A stretch of DNA of 64,000 bases from Onchidella celtica (GCA_963931925.1 OZ007569.1:14637545-14701544), one strand, 5' to 3'. Shown: positions 1-12,718, numbered from the stretch's first letter. Made by a program: numbers and translations. The notes: generated from the sequence alone by a model not told the origin.

Positions 1-602
1 AGTACTTACTTTAGCCGGTACGTTTTGCATTGTTTTGCCGTATGTGTTCGATGCACACAGTGCAACTTAGGGCGGCGTTGTAGTAACGAAAAAATGGCAC
101 ACAAAAAAAAAGAACGCAATGTAATAATGGGAAGAAATAATGATCTCCCTCTCCTCTTTTATCATCCTGTTCCTTTCTTCTAATATTTCATTTCTCCACT
201 AACGTCGTATGATATTTTATCAGCTCTTGTCCTATTTTTTCCTCTTACTCTTCATTTTTCTACGCCATTTCTGTAATTATCGCCTGGGGGCCTTTATATC
301 AGCGCCAACAGTGCCTAATCACTTTTCTGCTGTTTTCAAACTATCTCGTAAATACAAAGCCACGAGAAAGAACGTCCACGGATTTATCGATTCCCTAGAC
401 GCCCAAGTTTCCGTAAGACGAAACTAGAGCCTCAGCTCTCTAACGCTGGAGCTTTCTCACTTGACCTTTAGGCTGGGTTTAACGAGCTGTGATGAACAGA
501 ACGAGCTCAGTCTTGACACTTTTTTGCAGTAATGTGATGAACTAATAATTCGAAACTTCCCATTACTTTTCGTGAAAAAAACAAAAAAGGTGGGTGATGA
601 AG
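1..602. other. non-coding stretch, nothing recognised
   Basis: AT-rich sequence with short A and T runs. The open frames here are short, have no recognisable family motif, and no convincing splice-flanked exon was seen. Confidence 0.5.
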
Positions 603-783
603 ACCCAGAGTCCAAGAACTCGGTGTGGCCGGGGGTTCTAGAAGATGTCAGGAAGTTAAAGGCCGAGAGTCAAGAACTCGATGTAGCCGGGGGTTCTAGA
701 AGATGTCAGGAAGTTAAAGGCCGAGAGCCAAGAACTCGATGTAGCCGGGGGTTCTAGAAGATGTCAGGAAGTTAAAGGCCGAA
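603..783. repeat. 58-bp minisatellite, about 3 copies
   Basis: Units start near 603, 661 and 719, and a fourth begins at 777. The period is 58 bp. Units 2 and 3 are nearly identical; unit 1 differs by a few substitutions and small indels. Each unit carries a TTCTAGAA palindrome preceded by a GGGGG run. The frame is open through the array, but only because 58-bp units rotate through frames; nothing suggests a protein. Confidence 0.9.
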
Positions 784-1038
784 ACATCTAATGAAAAAAT
801 CCACTATTCCTCTGAAAATCGTTTCCTGTCTCGCTCCACCTGAGAGGTTTCTTACCACCGTGAGCAGAAAGAGGTGATTTATGGAAACGTTTTCCCAAGG
901 GAAAAAAGAAGGCTATGAAGATTTAACTGTCACGATGGCAACAAATTTGTTAAATGCAATGTCTTTTAATTGCACAACCCACTTGTACTTTTGCGGTCAA
1001 GATTCAATGCCCCCACGCTTCTTAATGTGGTTGAATCA

Positions 1039-1215
1039 CTTGGTCGCCTGGAGGAACAATCATTGTGGACCGGAAGACAGAATAATTATTGTGCTTACAT
1101 GGCAGTATGGGGATATACTAATCTGGCCATGATGGGGGAATCATACTTGGCTCGAAGGGGGGAACAATTACTGTAGTCACTTAGCTTGGATGGAGAATAA
1201 TCATTGTGGTTACTT
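1039..1215. repeat. degenerate tandem repeat, period about 35 bp
   Basis: Related segments of the form CTTGG...GGA(A/T)AATCATTGTGG recur at about 1039, 1146 and 1180, with more decayed copies between them. The spacings (107 and 34) fit three and one units. Copies are only roughly 65-75% alike, so this is an old minisatellite. Two overlapping open frames here are by-products of it. Confidence 0.55.
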
Positions 1216-3628
1216 GACAAATACAAAGCATTTATGGTAGTCAAAGGTGAGAAAAACAAAAGAGTGTTTGGATTTGAGCGTATGATCGGGCTTAAATTCG
1301 TTATCTTTTAATGAAACCAGGGAGGAAAGATAGGTAATGTCTTGCACTAATAAATTACAAGTTCGTTGTTTTTTTTTAACGCTGCGGCAGTATCTGACAC
1401 TTTCTTCCAAGGCGATCTCCAGCATTACTGCCATGGAGTCTGTGAACGGAATAGTGTCAAATCTATTCGTCAGAAACTAAGGCCACCACACCAAATAAAG
1501 CAATAAACTTTAAGTGGATTTAGGTCGTTACTTTTGGAAAATATGACTTTACGACAATTTTGCACAACTAACGCTTTCCCGCTCTATTCAGTACTACTTC
1601 TCCAACAATTCGTGCACGTATTCGATAGCTTAGTCCGTTACAGTCTACCGTCTGGGGTATAGGGATACGTCAAGCATACTGATCAGAAAGAGCAAGCCAG
1701 ACTCATTCATATTTGTCGAATGCGAATCTTACTTTATGGAGCAAAACCGAAAGTTCTTTTCATGTAGCCATTTCAGACGATTTTATTACTTTCATTGCTA
1801 TCATCAAATTTCTGTCTTTCCTGCTTCTTCTGAACTTTTTAGAATTTAATTCCAGGAGGCACAAACAACCTCTTATCTTAAATCATTTTATATTTCTACG
1901 AAAGAGAACCGAGGGCCATTCTCTCAATGTAATTGTTTTAATGGATGAAAATTGCTCACGCTCAAGCGAATTCATTGCTGGTTTCAAATAAAAGTGAATA
2001 ACGCATTTATTGCCAGTTCACTATTTTCAAACATTGATCACTTTAATCAGACGGTGATCGCTGCACGAAGGGCTGACGGGGAAATCTTTGAAGAATGAAA
2101 GGTATATGTGATACGGCTTTATATGGGCAGGTGCCTTTGATCCGTCCAAGATCACAGAAATATCCATGAGCAATCAACTCCAAGAGTGGGAACAATAACT
2201 GATTGATTATTTTTCTTTACAGTGAGTCTTAAACAAATACCTAGGCGAAGTGGATTGAGAAGGAGACCAGGCTCCCGTGAAATCTTCGATCTTGCAAAAC
2301 TGTCCTGCGAGGCGAACATAATTTGGAAAATTGGAAATCGGGCTGATAACAGGGAGATATAATGACATAATGGTCTTGCTCTGTCGTTGTCAGAAATGAT
2401 TGTAGATAAATGCTCTTTGTTCATGTCAAGGTAACTATTATTTCCCATGTGAATCAAAATTAATGTGTCATCGTCCTTCAAATCCCAAAATGTGCGTGCT
2501 TGGGTCTCCTGCGCGGCTAACTGCACGCACACACTTCACGCACAAGTACAGGTCGGCTAATTTTAGTTTCGGTGTTTTCATAAAGTCTGGCTCATGCTTC
2601 GCTCACGACCATCAACCACCAAGCTTGCTTTTTATTACCGTTGATGCTAACATATTTTTTTTTAACTGCTGCTTCTTTTACTATAACTTTTTCGATCGTT
2701 ATTGTTATGACTATCGGTGGTGGCTATTTTTGGTATTATTTTTTTATGTGTCCAAGGATGACTTTGGTTGTTCTTGAACTTGTTGATATCGTTAGTATTG
2801 CGGTAGTTCTTGTAATAGTAGTTGCTGCTGTTGTTGTGTAGTTCTTTAGTTGTTGTTGCTGATGTTGTCGGTAAGTTCGTTGTTGTTGTTGCGGTGGTGG
2901 GGGTGGTGGTTGCTTCCGATGTCGCTGGGGTTGGAAATTCTCACTGTCACCGTCATCATTATTATTGTTCCTGTTTTTGGTAGTGGTTGTTACTGGTGCA
3001 CTTGCGAAATATAATGTTGATAACATGTTCACTATTTGAGAAGCCTGGATCTTCATAAATATCATGAAAAAAATATTGTAATACCGGGACTTACTATAAT
3101 ATGACCAAGGTCAATCAAACAAAGAAATAACCTGAGCAATATTTTCACAGGAAGAGAAAAATTTGGGAAGTTGTCATCCAGCCATTGTAGTCTGACTTTT
3201 GATTGCGTGAAGCCGCAAGTGATATCTTCTAGAGTCATGTCAGTGCAGACTGTACTGTCCTACATGCCAGGCTCGATAATTTTGCTCGTGACTGATTGAA
3301 GAACAATTGTATATTGTCTGCCAGTGGCGGCGACAACCTGTAACCATGGTGACAGTAACACGGAGGCATGAAAACACTTGTTTTATACATCCCTACAATT
3401 GCTTCCTGCCTTTGTTGGTGTCCTATAAATTGGATGAATCCAACCTGCAAAACGTTATGGTTTCTTCCTTGCCTCTAGATGCTGGTAGCTGGTATAAATC
3501 CTTTTCCTTTTTTTCTTTTTTGGCTTTTCAGTATAATGAACCTACGACAGAAAAAAAGGCTTTAGTGTCTGAGATGTCACCGACTCGTGAGTTCTTTAAA
3601 AACCATGTGAAAAAATTCTTAAGTTGGA
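1216..3628. other. non-coding stretch with GTT-type microsatellites
   Basis: No gene recognised. A compound GTT/GTA/GCT array lies at about 2820-2900. The minus strand is open for about 145 codons from roughly 2590 to 2152. The product has no family motif I recognise, and no initiation or splice context supports it, so it is not called as a gene. Confidence 0.45.
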
Positions 3629-3735
3629 CCCCCCCCCCCCCCCGCTTCGTGTGGGGCTCAAACTGGGTCCTCCTATACCTCACCATTGGGGAGTTGCGCC
3701 GACTTGTCGTAATGCTTTAGCGCTATGTGCAAAAT
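3629..3735 (-). repeat. tRNA-derived SINE-like sequence
   Basis: Read on the minus strand, an A-box-like segment (TAGCGCTAAAGC) near 3722 is followed about 70 bases later by a B-box-like segment (GTTTGAGCCCCAC) near 3650, then a 15-base poly-G (plus-strand C run 3629-3643). The order and B-box resemble a tRNA-derived SINE head, but the A-to-B spacing is longer than in a tRNA and no target duplication was found. It could be a chance resemblance. Confidence 0.35.
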
Positions 3736-3739
3736 AGCG

Positions 3740-4814
3740 ACCGTTAGTCTGCAGTACTGGATGAACTAGACTTCTTGCTTTTCTATTGTCTTTATTGTTT
3801 CCACAGACTTCATCATTTGTTCTTTTCTCAGCTAAAATATCAAACCAGAGATGGTGGTTGTAAAGTAGTACCCCAATTAGCAAAGCTATTTATTTTCATT
3901 AGACTTCTTGTCTCTGCTATCAGAGCACTACTTTAGTGACCTCACACCCACTTCTGATATAATATTAAAGCGACTCATATATGGTCTAACGGTGTGTTTT
4001 ATTATGACAAGAAATATTGCCTCAGAAACATTCTCTTCCCTATGCCCCAGGCTGACGTTCTCGTCAATAATCAATTAAATATTGTTGGTTTTTCTTTCCT
4101 TTCCAGACTTTTTTTTCTTTCCACACGGCCTGTCTAATGAGGAATTACAAATTATATCCAGGGAAAATGTAAAGCGTGGGAACTCCAACATCTGTAAAAC
4201 TCTTCTATTTAACAAAACATCCAAGGTCTGTAATTGGTGCTGCATTTTTTTAATATTACCACTCTCCTCCAGAACTAATTCATTCATGGTTTTCAGTTTC
4301 AAAATTATTTATTTTCTTTCATTTCATTGGTCCATTTTTTTCACCACTCTTTCATTTTCCAGTAAGGAATGGAGCAGGACCCACTAGAAAATGTGGGCAT
4401 GAATTGAAATTATCAAAATGGCACGCGCTTGACGATTTTTTACATCGTTCATTCACTTCTCTCGGGGGTTTCACAGAACAGAAACATTTTAAAGGAAAGG
4501 TGTTGGATAAAATGTATAATTTTTCTTGAGTTAAGAAGCTGTTTAGACAAGTACAGTAACATGTACTTTAGCAAGCTTCGGCTCAGACATGAAACGTGTA
4601 ATTATACAACTAACAGTGCAAGCTCCCCGAATGGTCAGTCTGTGAAACGCGTATAACAAAGTTAACTAATTTATTTGAATACATTTTGCATAACCTCGTT
4701 TTGTTTTGTGTTTGCATTTTGTTCTGTCAGTAACCTAATCCTAATTTTTTAGGACAGTAAATATTAGGTTGTAAAGTGAATAACTGGAGGTTGCTGCATC
4801 GAATAGTCAGCCCA
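3740..4814. other. non-coding stretch, nothing recognised
   Basis: AT-rich sequence. Several overlapping open frames of 60-100 codons exist, but their composition (Phe/Ser/Lys-rich) is what AT-rich DNA gives by chance. No repeat or RNA gene seen. Confidence 0.5.
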
Positions 4815-4974
4815 GGTCTCTCTCTCTCTTTCTTTCTCTCTCTCTCTCTTAATCTCTTTCTCTCTCCCTTTCTCTCTTTTTCTCTCTCTCTCCCCCTTTA
4901 ACTCCTCTATATCTGTTAATTAGAGCAGACTCGTCTATATGCTCTAGTCTCAGCATCCCCCATTCTCCCTTATG

Positions 4975-5015
<41 letters not shown>

Positions 5016-5223
5016 CCTCTTTCTTTCTCTGTCTTTCTCTCTTTTTCTCTCTTCCTCTTTCCCTCTCTCTTTCTCTCTCTCTCTCTCTCTTTCTCCACCC
5101 CCCCTTTATCTCCCGTATATCTATTCGTTAGAGCAGACTCGTCTAAAACAATGTTCTAGTCTCAGTATCCCCCTCTCTCCCTTACGATCTCTCTCTCTCT
5201 CTTCCTCTCTCTTTCTCTGTCTT

Positions 5224-5257
<34 letters not shown>

Positions 5258-5310
5258 CGCCTCTAGATAAGACTCATCTAATTGCTTTAATCTCAGCATC
5301 CCATCGCGAT
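4815..5310. repeat. CT microsatellites nested in a larger tandem repeat
   Basis: Three pyrimidine arrays (about 4815-4895, 4980-5100 and 5190-5258) alternate with a related unique segment: GAGCAGACTCGTCT, then TCTAGTCTCAG and a C-rich stretch. That segment recurs at 4923, 5131 and, more diverged, 5269. The arrays therefore belong to a higher-order repeat of about 140-210 bp rather than being independent. A Ser/Leu-rich open frame across it (4972-5553) is a by-product. Confidence 0.8.
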
Positions 5311-6036
5311 GTCTCCTTACCACTTCTAAGGAGACTTCAAAGTCTCCTTCTATGTCTGGCCTGCTTCGCCATGCATAAGTCGGCAGACTTAAGGACCCGG
5401 CGTAGACGACACCAGTGGCGGCATAATTATATTACGTATACTGCACCAGTGTTTTTCATAATATTTCGCCAAAGCTCCGTGCACCGGCGGGAGACAGCAA
5501 AGATCTCCAGGTTACGAAAACCATTACACCATCACCACGAGCCTGTTGCATGAGCCAGTATAAAGTTCTACGTATTTTTTTTTCTTGATTATCGGGAGTG
5601 CAAGAAATGGGAGCAACTACTACCTTATCATCTCCCCTTTCCCCTTAAGGTATATAATTATATCCCTTTAATGTATTCGTTTCTCTAGTTTTTCTACCAG
5701 TCTTGTATACATGACAGTTTACTTCCTTATTCAACCTTTTCAAAAGTCATCAAACCCTGTCTTTTTTGTTGTTGTTGTTGTTTTGTTTTAGATAATTTCA
5801 GCTGATTATTTGGTTTCATCGTTACTCGATTCATTGTTGTTGTTGTCGTTGTTTTACTTGCTTTTTTTTTTCTCCGTTTTGTTTTGTTTTTAAATTAAAA
5901 TTTGTACCATCTTGTCCCCTTTCCCGATTTAAGACCTATCCTCTCCTAAAGTAGGATGATCGGATAGGATTCAGAAGACGACACGGTGATAAGGAGGATA
6001 ATAATGATGATGATAATGATAATGATGTTGATGATG
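5311..6036. other. non-coding stretch with short GTT and GAT runs
   Basis: Small GTT arrays lie at about 5768 and 5837, and a GATAAT/GATGAT run at 6001-6036. No gene recognised. If the minus-strand exon at 6131-6283 is real, part of this is its downstream intron. Confidence 0.5.
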
Positions 6037-6093
6037 TTAAGAGGACCGTAGTGTTTTACTGTTCGGCTTTGCAATTAGACTACGGTCCCTTAA
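6037..6093. mobile_element. 57-bp foldback with TTAA ends
   Basis: TTAA at 6037-6040 is followed by GAGGACCGTAGT. The complementary ACTACGGTCCC precedes TTAA at 6090-6093. The stem is about 11-12 bp with one bulge and the loop about 26 nt. Inverted ends flanked by TTAA resemble a piggyBac-type footprint or a tiny internally deleted MITE. A structured RNA in an intron of the adjacent minus-strand exon is an alternative. Confidence 0.45.
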
Positions 6094-6130
6094 CAACAGA
6101 CAAAAAAAAGCACAAAAACAGAATTCTTAC

Positions 6131-6283
6131 CGTAAAGTTTCCTCAAAGCCCTTTTGATATTCTTATCCCAGAAAGAGCGTGACCTGCAGGACGGGAATCT
6201 CCAACACAGAACTCCTACCACTGCGGCAAACACGACCACTGTGATACCTCCTGATATAATCCCTGCTACCTCAGCAGCCGGCA
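6131..6283 (-). CDS. transmembrane-segment exon of an unidentified membrane protein
   Basis: On the minus strand a CCCCAG acceptor ends at 6284 and a TTTACG|GTAAGAA donor lies at 6131/6130. The 153-bp exon is open and phase 1 at both ends, the symmetric class common in cell-surface receptors. It encodes Pro-Ala-Ala-Glu, a Gly/Val/Ala hydrophobic stretch (AGIISGGITVVVFAAVVGVL), then Cys-Trp-Arg and a basic segment with RSRSFWDKNIKRALRKLYG. That is a type I membrane anchor followed by a stop-transfer and cytoplasmic start. I do not recognise the family and could not connect other exons. Upstream exons would lie at higher coordinates. A relic of a duplicated gene is possible. Confidence 0.45.
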
Positions 6284-8816
6284 CTGGGGAGAACAGTCAC
6301 ATGAAGACATAAATGAATGACCGAATGAATTACTGAATTTGAAAAAAGAAAGACGAAAGGATGACAGAAGGCTGAACACGTGATCTGAATTTGTCATGCT
6401 CGACGGTTAGACATGAACAAAACACAACATTTAACTACAGTTAGACAAAAGAAAGGCTATCTGTCACAACAGGCACGAAAGCGATAAATATCTACAAGAC
6501 AATTAGTTGTTCCATTTGATAAATACAGCATGAATTTTAAAAATGAATAGTACTCTCTTTTTTTTAATGTCTTTATTCAGCAAACATTTCTTGTGTGTTT
6601 AATGAATATTTAAGCAGTGAAATAACTACATCAGTGGGTCTGCACACTTCTATCTATCTCGTCAGTGATAATGTGGACACATAAATCATACACTCGTGCA
6701 TAAACACACATAAAGGCCAAAATCTGAACCGTCTTGTGATTCGATCCACACACACACAAATGTCTTTACATTGTAATTTTTTTTTACTTTGCTGAACTGT
6801 CAGTGAATGCAGTTTCGGGATATGCAGGGAAGTTAAGAAGTGAGTCCGCTATCTCCACCAGTTGTGACAAGTCAGTGTGAATTTTTATCATGAACCTGTT
6901 AAACACTTCACTCCTTGTCAAAATGAAGTGATTTCAGCAATTTTAGATTCACTATATGTGTAACATTATACAGCATATAAAGCTTCGGTCTTCTCTTCGG
7001 TGAGGTGGGGCTTATGCTTCACACCACAGGAGTCCAACTGTCAAGTGCCTGCCAGGTCATCATTACTCATACCATTGACGGGGAAACCATACCCTAATAC
7101 TGTCAGAGATGTTCATTTTAAGTTCTTCTTGTGAAGTCTTAATGCCATCATTTCAACCTGTTTAAGCCTCCAACGCCCAGTTCTTTCCCTAACGTTTGAG
7201 TCTGTTAGTTATTCTGTTCATACTGTTCCTTATATTCAGTCGGTTATTCCTTTTACTGCAGATGTGACGCAGAGGCAATGTTATAGGAGGGTGGGTATGG
7301 CCAACAGTTTGGAGCTTGTCCAGCATGACAAAACTAAGAACTCCAGCCTTGGACATGGCATTTCAGATATTATTTTTCAGGTTTATTAAGTCCTTAACCA
7401 CGAGCTTGATGGAAAAAGATAAAGAAAATCGTAGAATTTGGATAAAAATCGCGCATTTAAAATATCATTTTCCTGCTGGGAATATGAACGCCCGACCGAT
7501 GTGGGCTGTAGAGAGGTTCAAGTTTCCAAGCTAAAAATGATACAAAGAAACAAAGAAAATAAAGGAGCTGTGCACGAAAAACAATACAACCGGGTAAGTT
7601 CGAAATATCAGAACGTAACTGGCAACAGTCAGGCAGGGCCAGGAACACAGAGTTCTGGCAGGAAAGCAGCTCTTTGTTGGAAATTAAAACCAGACATGAC
7701 GCAAATCAGAAAATCTATTAGTTTCATTTTTTTCTGTCAAGAGCATCTCCTCCTGATTCAACTAAATTGGGGGGGGGGGGGGGGGGGGGTTACTAGGTGT
7801 GGAAACAAAATTTAATATCTTGACAGTTACGGGAGTGAAGGCATAGCTGGACACCAAAAATAAAATAAAACAACTTGTACAAAAGTCAGCAGGTCAGCCC
7901 AGTACTTCCGTCCTTAAGAGTCTCTAAAACGCACCCGTCTGGGTATTTTAAGACTAATTAAAAGTTGTGGGATTTCTTCGTTCTAGTAGTGACTGATTTT
8001 AGTTCACAAGAGCTTTTTAATGGACCCTATATACCTACTAAAAGGTTTGCAGTTATAGGGATTCATCTAACTAAAGCACAAACTTCTGTTCAGTTGTCAC
8101 AATTACGTGGACTGGATGTACATAAGCCACTCACTCAGAAAAAAAAAAGTGTCTTGACCTTACGGACCTTAAATCAAATTTTGTTAAAATCGGTCACTGT
8201 CAATCAGTCAAACAAATAAAGTAATTAATTTGCAAGGGTAGTTGAAACTAGCCAGTCGCTGATTCCACTAGAAACTGAATAATTGCTGAATTCATTGGAT
8301 CATGATTTTCTTTTATATACTATACTTTGAAAAATGATTTTTATTAAACTTCACTTTCTCAAGTCTGGTAAAAGGAAATAAGGTGAAATATACAATATTA
8401 AGTGTTAATAAATCTGCAAATACTTTCTTTGGCGTTGGCATCCTCTGTATACATCAAATCCTTACTTTAAAACATAGCCATCCAGGACTGATACTTTTAC
8501 ATTGTGAAAGGTCTCCATTTCATTTAATTTCTTTCAAAACCTATTTAGACGCGTTTGAAGTGCACAATCGTTAGTCTTCATGTCAGTGTGAGCCATTTCT
8601 CCTATCTTTCTAGAAATCTGTTATTGTCGTCTACGCACAGTCCGTTTACATGGGTGTATTACATATATCATTAGGCAAGAAAGCAAACCGATTTTCAAAC
8701 TTGCAACATATACAAGATGTATACAATATATACATATATATGTATACAATTTGCACTGAGATAGAGAGAGGCAGAGAGAGAGAGAGTGGGTGAGACAGGG
8801 AGAGAGAAAGAAGCAG
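6284..8816. other. non-coding stretch with a poly-G tract
   Basis: No gene recognised. A 21-base G run lies at 7769-7789. An AG-rich patch at about 8760-8815 leads into the retroposon tail that follows. If the exon at 6131-6283 is real, this is probably intron. Confidence 0.45.
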
Positions 8817-8945
8817 TGTAGTGTGTTGAGCGCTTCGCAGGCGCTCCATTCTGCTCTGTGGTTGACATGTTGCTTCTGTAAAGCGCATAGAGCATTTTAA
8901 ATGGATATGCGCTTTATAAATGCCATCCATTATTATTGTTATTTT
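8817..8945 (+). repeat. retroposon 3' tail-like sequence ending in ATT repeats
   Basis: A segment with GTAAAGCGCATAGAGC, then ATGCGCTTTATAAATG, then CCATTATTATTGTTATTTT matches the style of 3' ends shared by many SINE/LINE families in aquatic animals (a 'GCGCTATATAAATG' motif before an ATT tail). The 5' side merges into a GA-rich microsatellite. Boundaries are uncertain and no target duplication was found. Confidence 0.4.
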
Positions 8946-9720
8946 AACATCTTCTAATGATCTACTTGTTCCCTGATAATTTGACCTGAATGAAACAAGA
9001 ACAGAAGAAAAATCATACAGAGGAAAATTACAGAATTTTATACAGTCGAACAAAAATCTTCATGTCCATCATCGATAATGTTGAGGTTATTACAGCTTGC
9101 CAATGTCTAATGAACCGAAGTGTACGTTTACAAACAAAAATACGGTGCAATGATATGTATTGCTAATGAGAAAGGAAAGTGTGTTTTTATATTTCAGATC
9201 AGAAACATTCCACAAAAGAGTAACAAAATAAATTGGGAACCTCCGACAAAATCTTTCGTAATATACGAGCTCATCGCCACATTCATTCGCAACCTGCATG
9301 AAGTGCACAGCATTTACACAAAGAAATTATTTGTGCAGTTTGAATGGAACTGGATGATGTGCTACCTTCAGGCAATATTTACTTTGAAAATTGACCTCAT
9401 TAATACAGTTAGGAATTGTTGCACTGTAAGCAGTTCTATCACCAGATTATCCTGATATATAAATGCATAGAGAGACAGTTTGCTTCTATAGTGGTTGATG
9501 TAAGGGCAGAAACAAATTTAAAATTAGCCACCATTTCAGGCATGTCTCTCTTTACAGTACGCAAGATGATGCTAAACATTGAGAAGGAAAAAAGTAAGTG
9601 ATTAACAGAGAAGATCAGATTTTTGTTCTGTTCACATAATAAAGTGTTATAACTGAGCAAATAGGAGCAACGGTGTTGTCTTGCACAACAAATTGACAGT
9701 TTCGTTATGATTGTATGTGT
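8946..9720. other. non-coding stretch, nothing recognised
   Basis: AT-rich sequence with overlapping short open frames on both strands. None has a recognisable motif. Confidence 0.5.
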
Positions 9721-9812
9721 CATCATCATCATCAGTTGCCCTGTCTGGAACAGACATTGGCGATCATGGCTCTCCACTCGGATCTGTCATCAGCCAACCT
9801 CAAGAAGGAGTT
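9721..9812 (-). mobile_element. 3' end of a non-LTR retrotransposon coding region, fragment
   Basis: Read on the minus strand from about 9809 to 9732, the frame gives Ser-Phe-Leu-Arg then LADDRSEWRAMIANVCSRQG, ending in a stop. A TGA repeat follows at once (plus strand CATCATCATC at 9721-9734). The pattern LAxDRxxWRxxV near the C-terminus, followed by a TGA-repeat tail, is how several LINE families end. Only about 26 codons remain. It could also be the LINE-derived tail of a SINE. Confidence 0.5.
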
Positions 9813-12718
9813 GTTGTTGTGGCGTTTATTTGTTGTCCATGGTTGTGTGTGTACAGCGTCTAAATTCATGTTTGCTCGTAATGTTCTAATTTACTGGTTT
9901 TCTGTGGGACAGTGAAAGAATACTGGGAAGTTTCCCCTTTATCGTGATGAGGACAATGCTTCAAAAAGAAACAAACGTGAGTTCTCTTCATGGATACAGC
10001 TGACACTTCGGTGTTGTTTTCCTCCACATAGGCGCCTACATTAGCTTCAGGGGTGCCACTGGAATCCCATGAAAGAAACATATCGTTTGTCTTTCTTGCA
10101 TAGATATTGCTTCTGTATCATTCTGATATTTGGTCTCAAAAGATAGATTTCTTGCCCGACAGATATATGTGCAATACAGTTCCTGTTTTGTGTGTGTGTG
10201 TGTATGTGATGTTTATGCACAAAAAACTTATAATTTGGAGTTCGGAGTTTGGGACACAAAAGGGGATAAATTTCTGAGTATGTGTTTCCATCAGATAATC
10301 ACAGAAGTGGCAATAAATCCACGTCGCAAATTTCGGAGTTTCCAGACCAATTTCTCCCAGTTCATGTCTGAGTAATATCGGAGTGTGAGCAAGAGCTTAA
10401 ACCTCGAGCTGTTTCATTGATTGCTGCTTTTTTCCTTTTTAACTCTTTCCCACAAATAAATTCATATTGATTCATCAGTCTGACTAAAATTTCGTATATT
10501 TCTGAGTCACGTTGGCTGGGTCCGATCTCGAAGTGTCCAAACTACCATTGTAAAAAGACAGAAAAGTTGTATGCAACAACTAATACATTCCCCGTGGGTA
10601 ATGAGAAATTCGTCTTCTCAAGATCAGTTAGAACAAAGTCCTCCCTGTTTTTGTACATACAGAGCACCGAAGGCATCTGAGATATCGGTGGCATATCAAA
10701 AGTTATAGCTATTCTCGATGAGGCTCCTGTCGGCCATTAATGTTATTTCTTTCTTTCTTGGAGAGCAAATTGGACTGGTTCTGACAGGTCGTGTGCAACT
10801 ATCTCTGGAAGTTCGGCGAGAATTTAAGACTTCTGTGCAGCGCAATGAAGGTGAACCAATCATGGAATCCACCCTCAATTTTCGAGTTATGTATGTGTGT
10901 TTCTTTTTCTATTCTGTCGGAATTTCAAACTTGCTAAGCTATTTCATGCCAGCTCTGAGTGGGACAGCGAGGAATGGCAGATTGCGCTTTAACATATTAG
11001 ATCTCTAAATCTCTTGATCACACAATAAACTCTTACGATCATGGGCCCCTCCCAACCCCCTCCCGACCCCCTCCCAAACCCCAACACTGTTTTTCTTTTC
11101 AATAAGCCTTCTGAGCACAAGGAATTTTTACTGTCTTCAAAATTACAACCCGTGATACTTGACATTTCCTGCAACTGTTTTTTGTTTGGTTTATTTGTTT
11201 ATATTGTATTATTGTCCTCTTTCATCATTGCTTGATTGGGTCTTTTCTCAGACAGCTTCCTTTGTTGTTTTCTTTTTCTATCGCCTTTCTTGGCACTTTA
11301 TGGTATGAACAGCGAATTACGACAGTGTCTTACGTGTTTTATTATTATCATTACGATGTTATTATTATTAGTTTTAGTAGCAGTATTATTATATGTTTAC
11401 AATAATTCTTACCATATTTTTCCAATTAAATTATTAATTTCGTTCTTGACTGGAAGCGTACAGTATCTGTTAAGCACTTTGCTTTCTCGTCAGTTTTAAG
11501 AAAATGACACGACAGTAAGTTCCCGTGAAACACCTGAAAATATATTATTTTTGCACATTTTGATCATTTTTCTGAGTCTGATGATTCTTTATGGAAATGT
11601 TATGGATTTTTATCTCGTTGAGACACCTATACAATCTTATTTCCGAAACTTTGCCAAGAGTACATCATGTATCAAAAGGCAAAACATTAATTCCAAGACA
11701 ATCCTTTTCAGTATTGTCGTGTGTAGGATTGTTTGTTCGCACATAAACCTTACAATTTGCAGGCCCAGATCGGTGAAATGTTTGACAATAATACGATGTA
11801 CTATCTCATCTTTTGAAATTGAAATTATATTTCTTGGATGTGAACTGCCACCTTCAGAACCACATCGTGGCAGAACTGTTCACGAAAATGTCAAGTGGAT
11901 TTTTTTTTTCAATTTTCAAGTGTTCCAGAGAATGCATTATGTATGTTGGACATTGTGACATCATCCGTTAATACATTCTCTATACTTGTCGGCGTAAATA
12001 GATCTCCGTGCACAAATATTTCATTCTATTCTACTGACAGTAAAAATAAGTTGAAATTAGAAAAAATGTGCGTACTCTCAAACTGAGCAGGGATTCCCAC
12101 TGGAATCTGAAATGATGTTATGAGAAATGCGCTATCATGAGAATAGATCTTATTGACTCCTAAAAATGAGGGCGGGTCTGCTCAGTTTATAACTATTTGC
12201 CGAACAGGAAGATCCTTTCCTGGCAAATCTCTATATTTTAACTGCTCATTTCTCGCTGTCGAACTCATTAAAATGCTCGTTTTCGAAAGGTAACGAAAAA
12301 ATTCTTCAAGCTGTGAAGGTCAGGCTCAAGGTCACCAACAGACCAGGAGTGTGTATTGATATGGGTTCAATGAACTCAGAATTGTGAGACATGGAAAGAT
12401 CATCGTTATTTGTACAATTATCATACCCTTTCCCCTCTCAAAATGTCATATATTGATTAGAGCGTTCCCTTGAACACTCTGAGAATATTGAAAAAAATAG
12501 CAGGGTTTCAAGAACGATGTGGGAGTAAATGGTTTGTATTTTGAAAGCAGAGTGTACAAAATTTGAATCAAAATTGACCAGCTCATGGATCACGTAAGTC
12601 TGTAACTTCATAAAGAGTCCCAGTGCCACATACAGTGTTCACATACGTTTCAGAGTTTTGCTACAGCAGTTATAAAGAATATCTAGAGAGATTAGGCTCG
12701 AAAGATGTGCGTGTTGAC
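9813..12718. other. non-coding stretch, nothing recognised
   Basis: No gene, RNA gene or long repeat seen. A short TG run lies at about 10190 and an ATTATT patch near 11340. The open frames of up to 135 codons lack motifs and look like chance frames in AT-rich DNA. Confidence 0.5.

Noticed and set aside
2152-2590. About 145-codon minus-strand open frame
   Set aside because: No recognisable domain, no splice or start support; consistent with a chance frame or a decayed repeat.
4972-5553. 193-codon Ser/Leu-rich open frame
   Set aside because: It is the translation of CT arrays.
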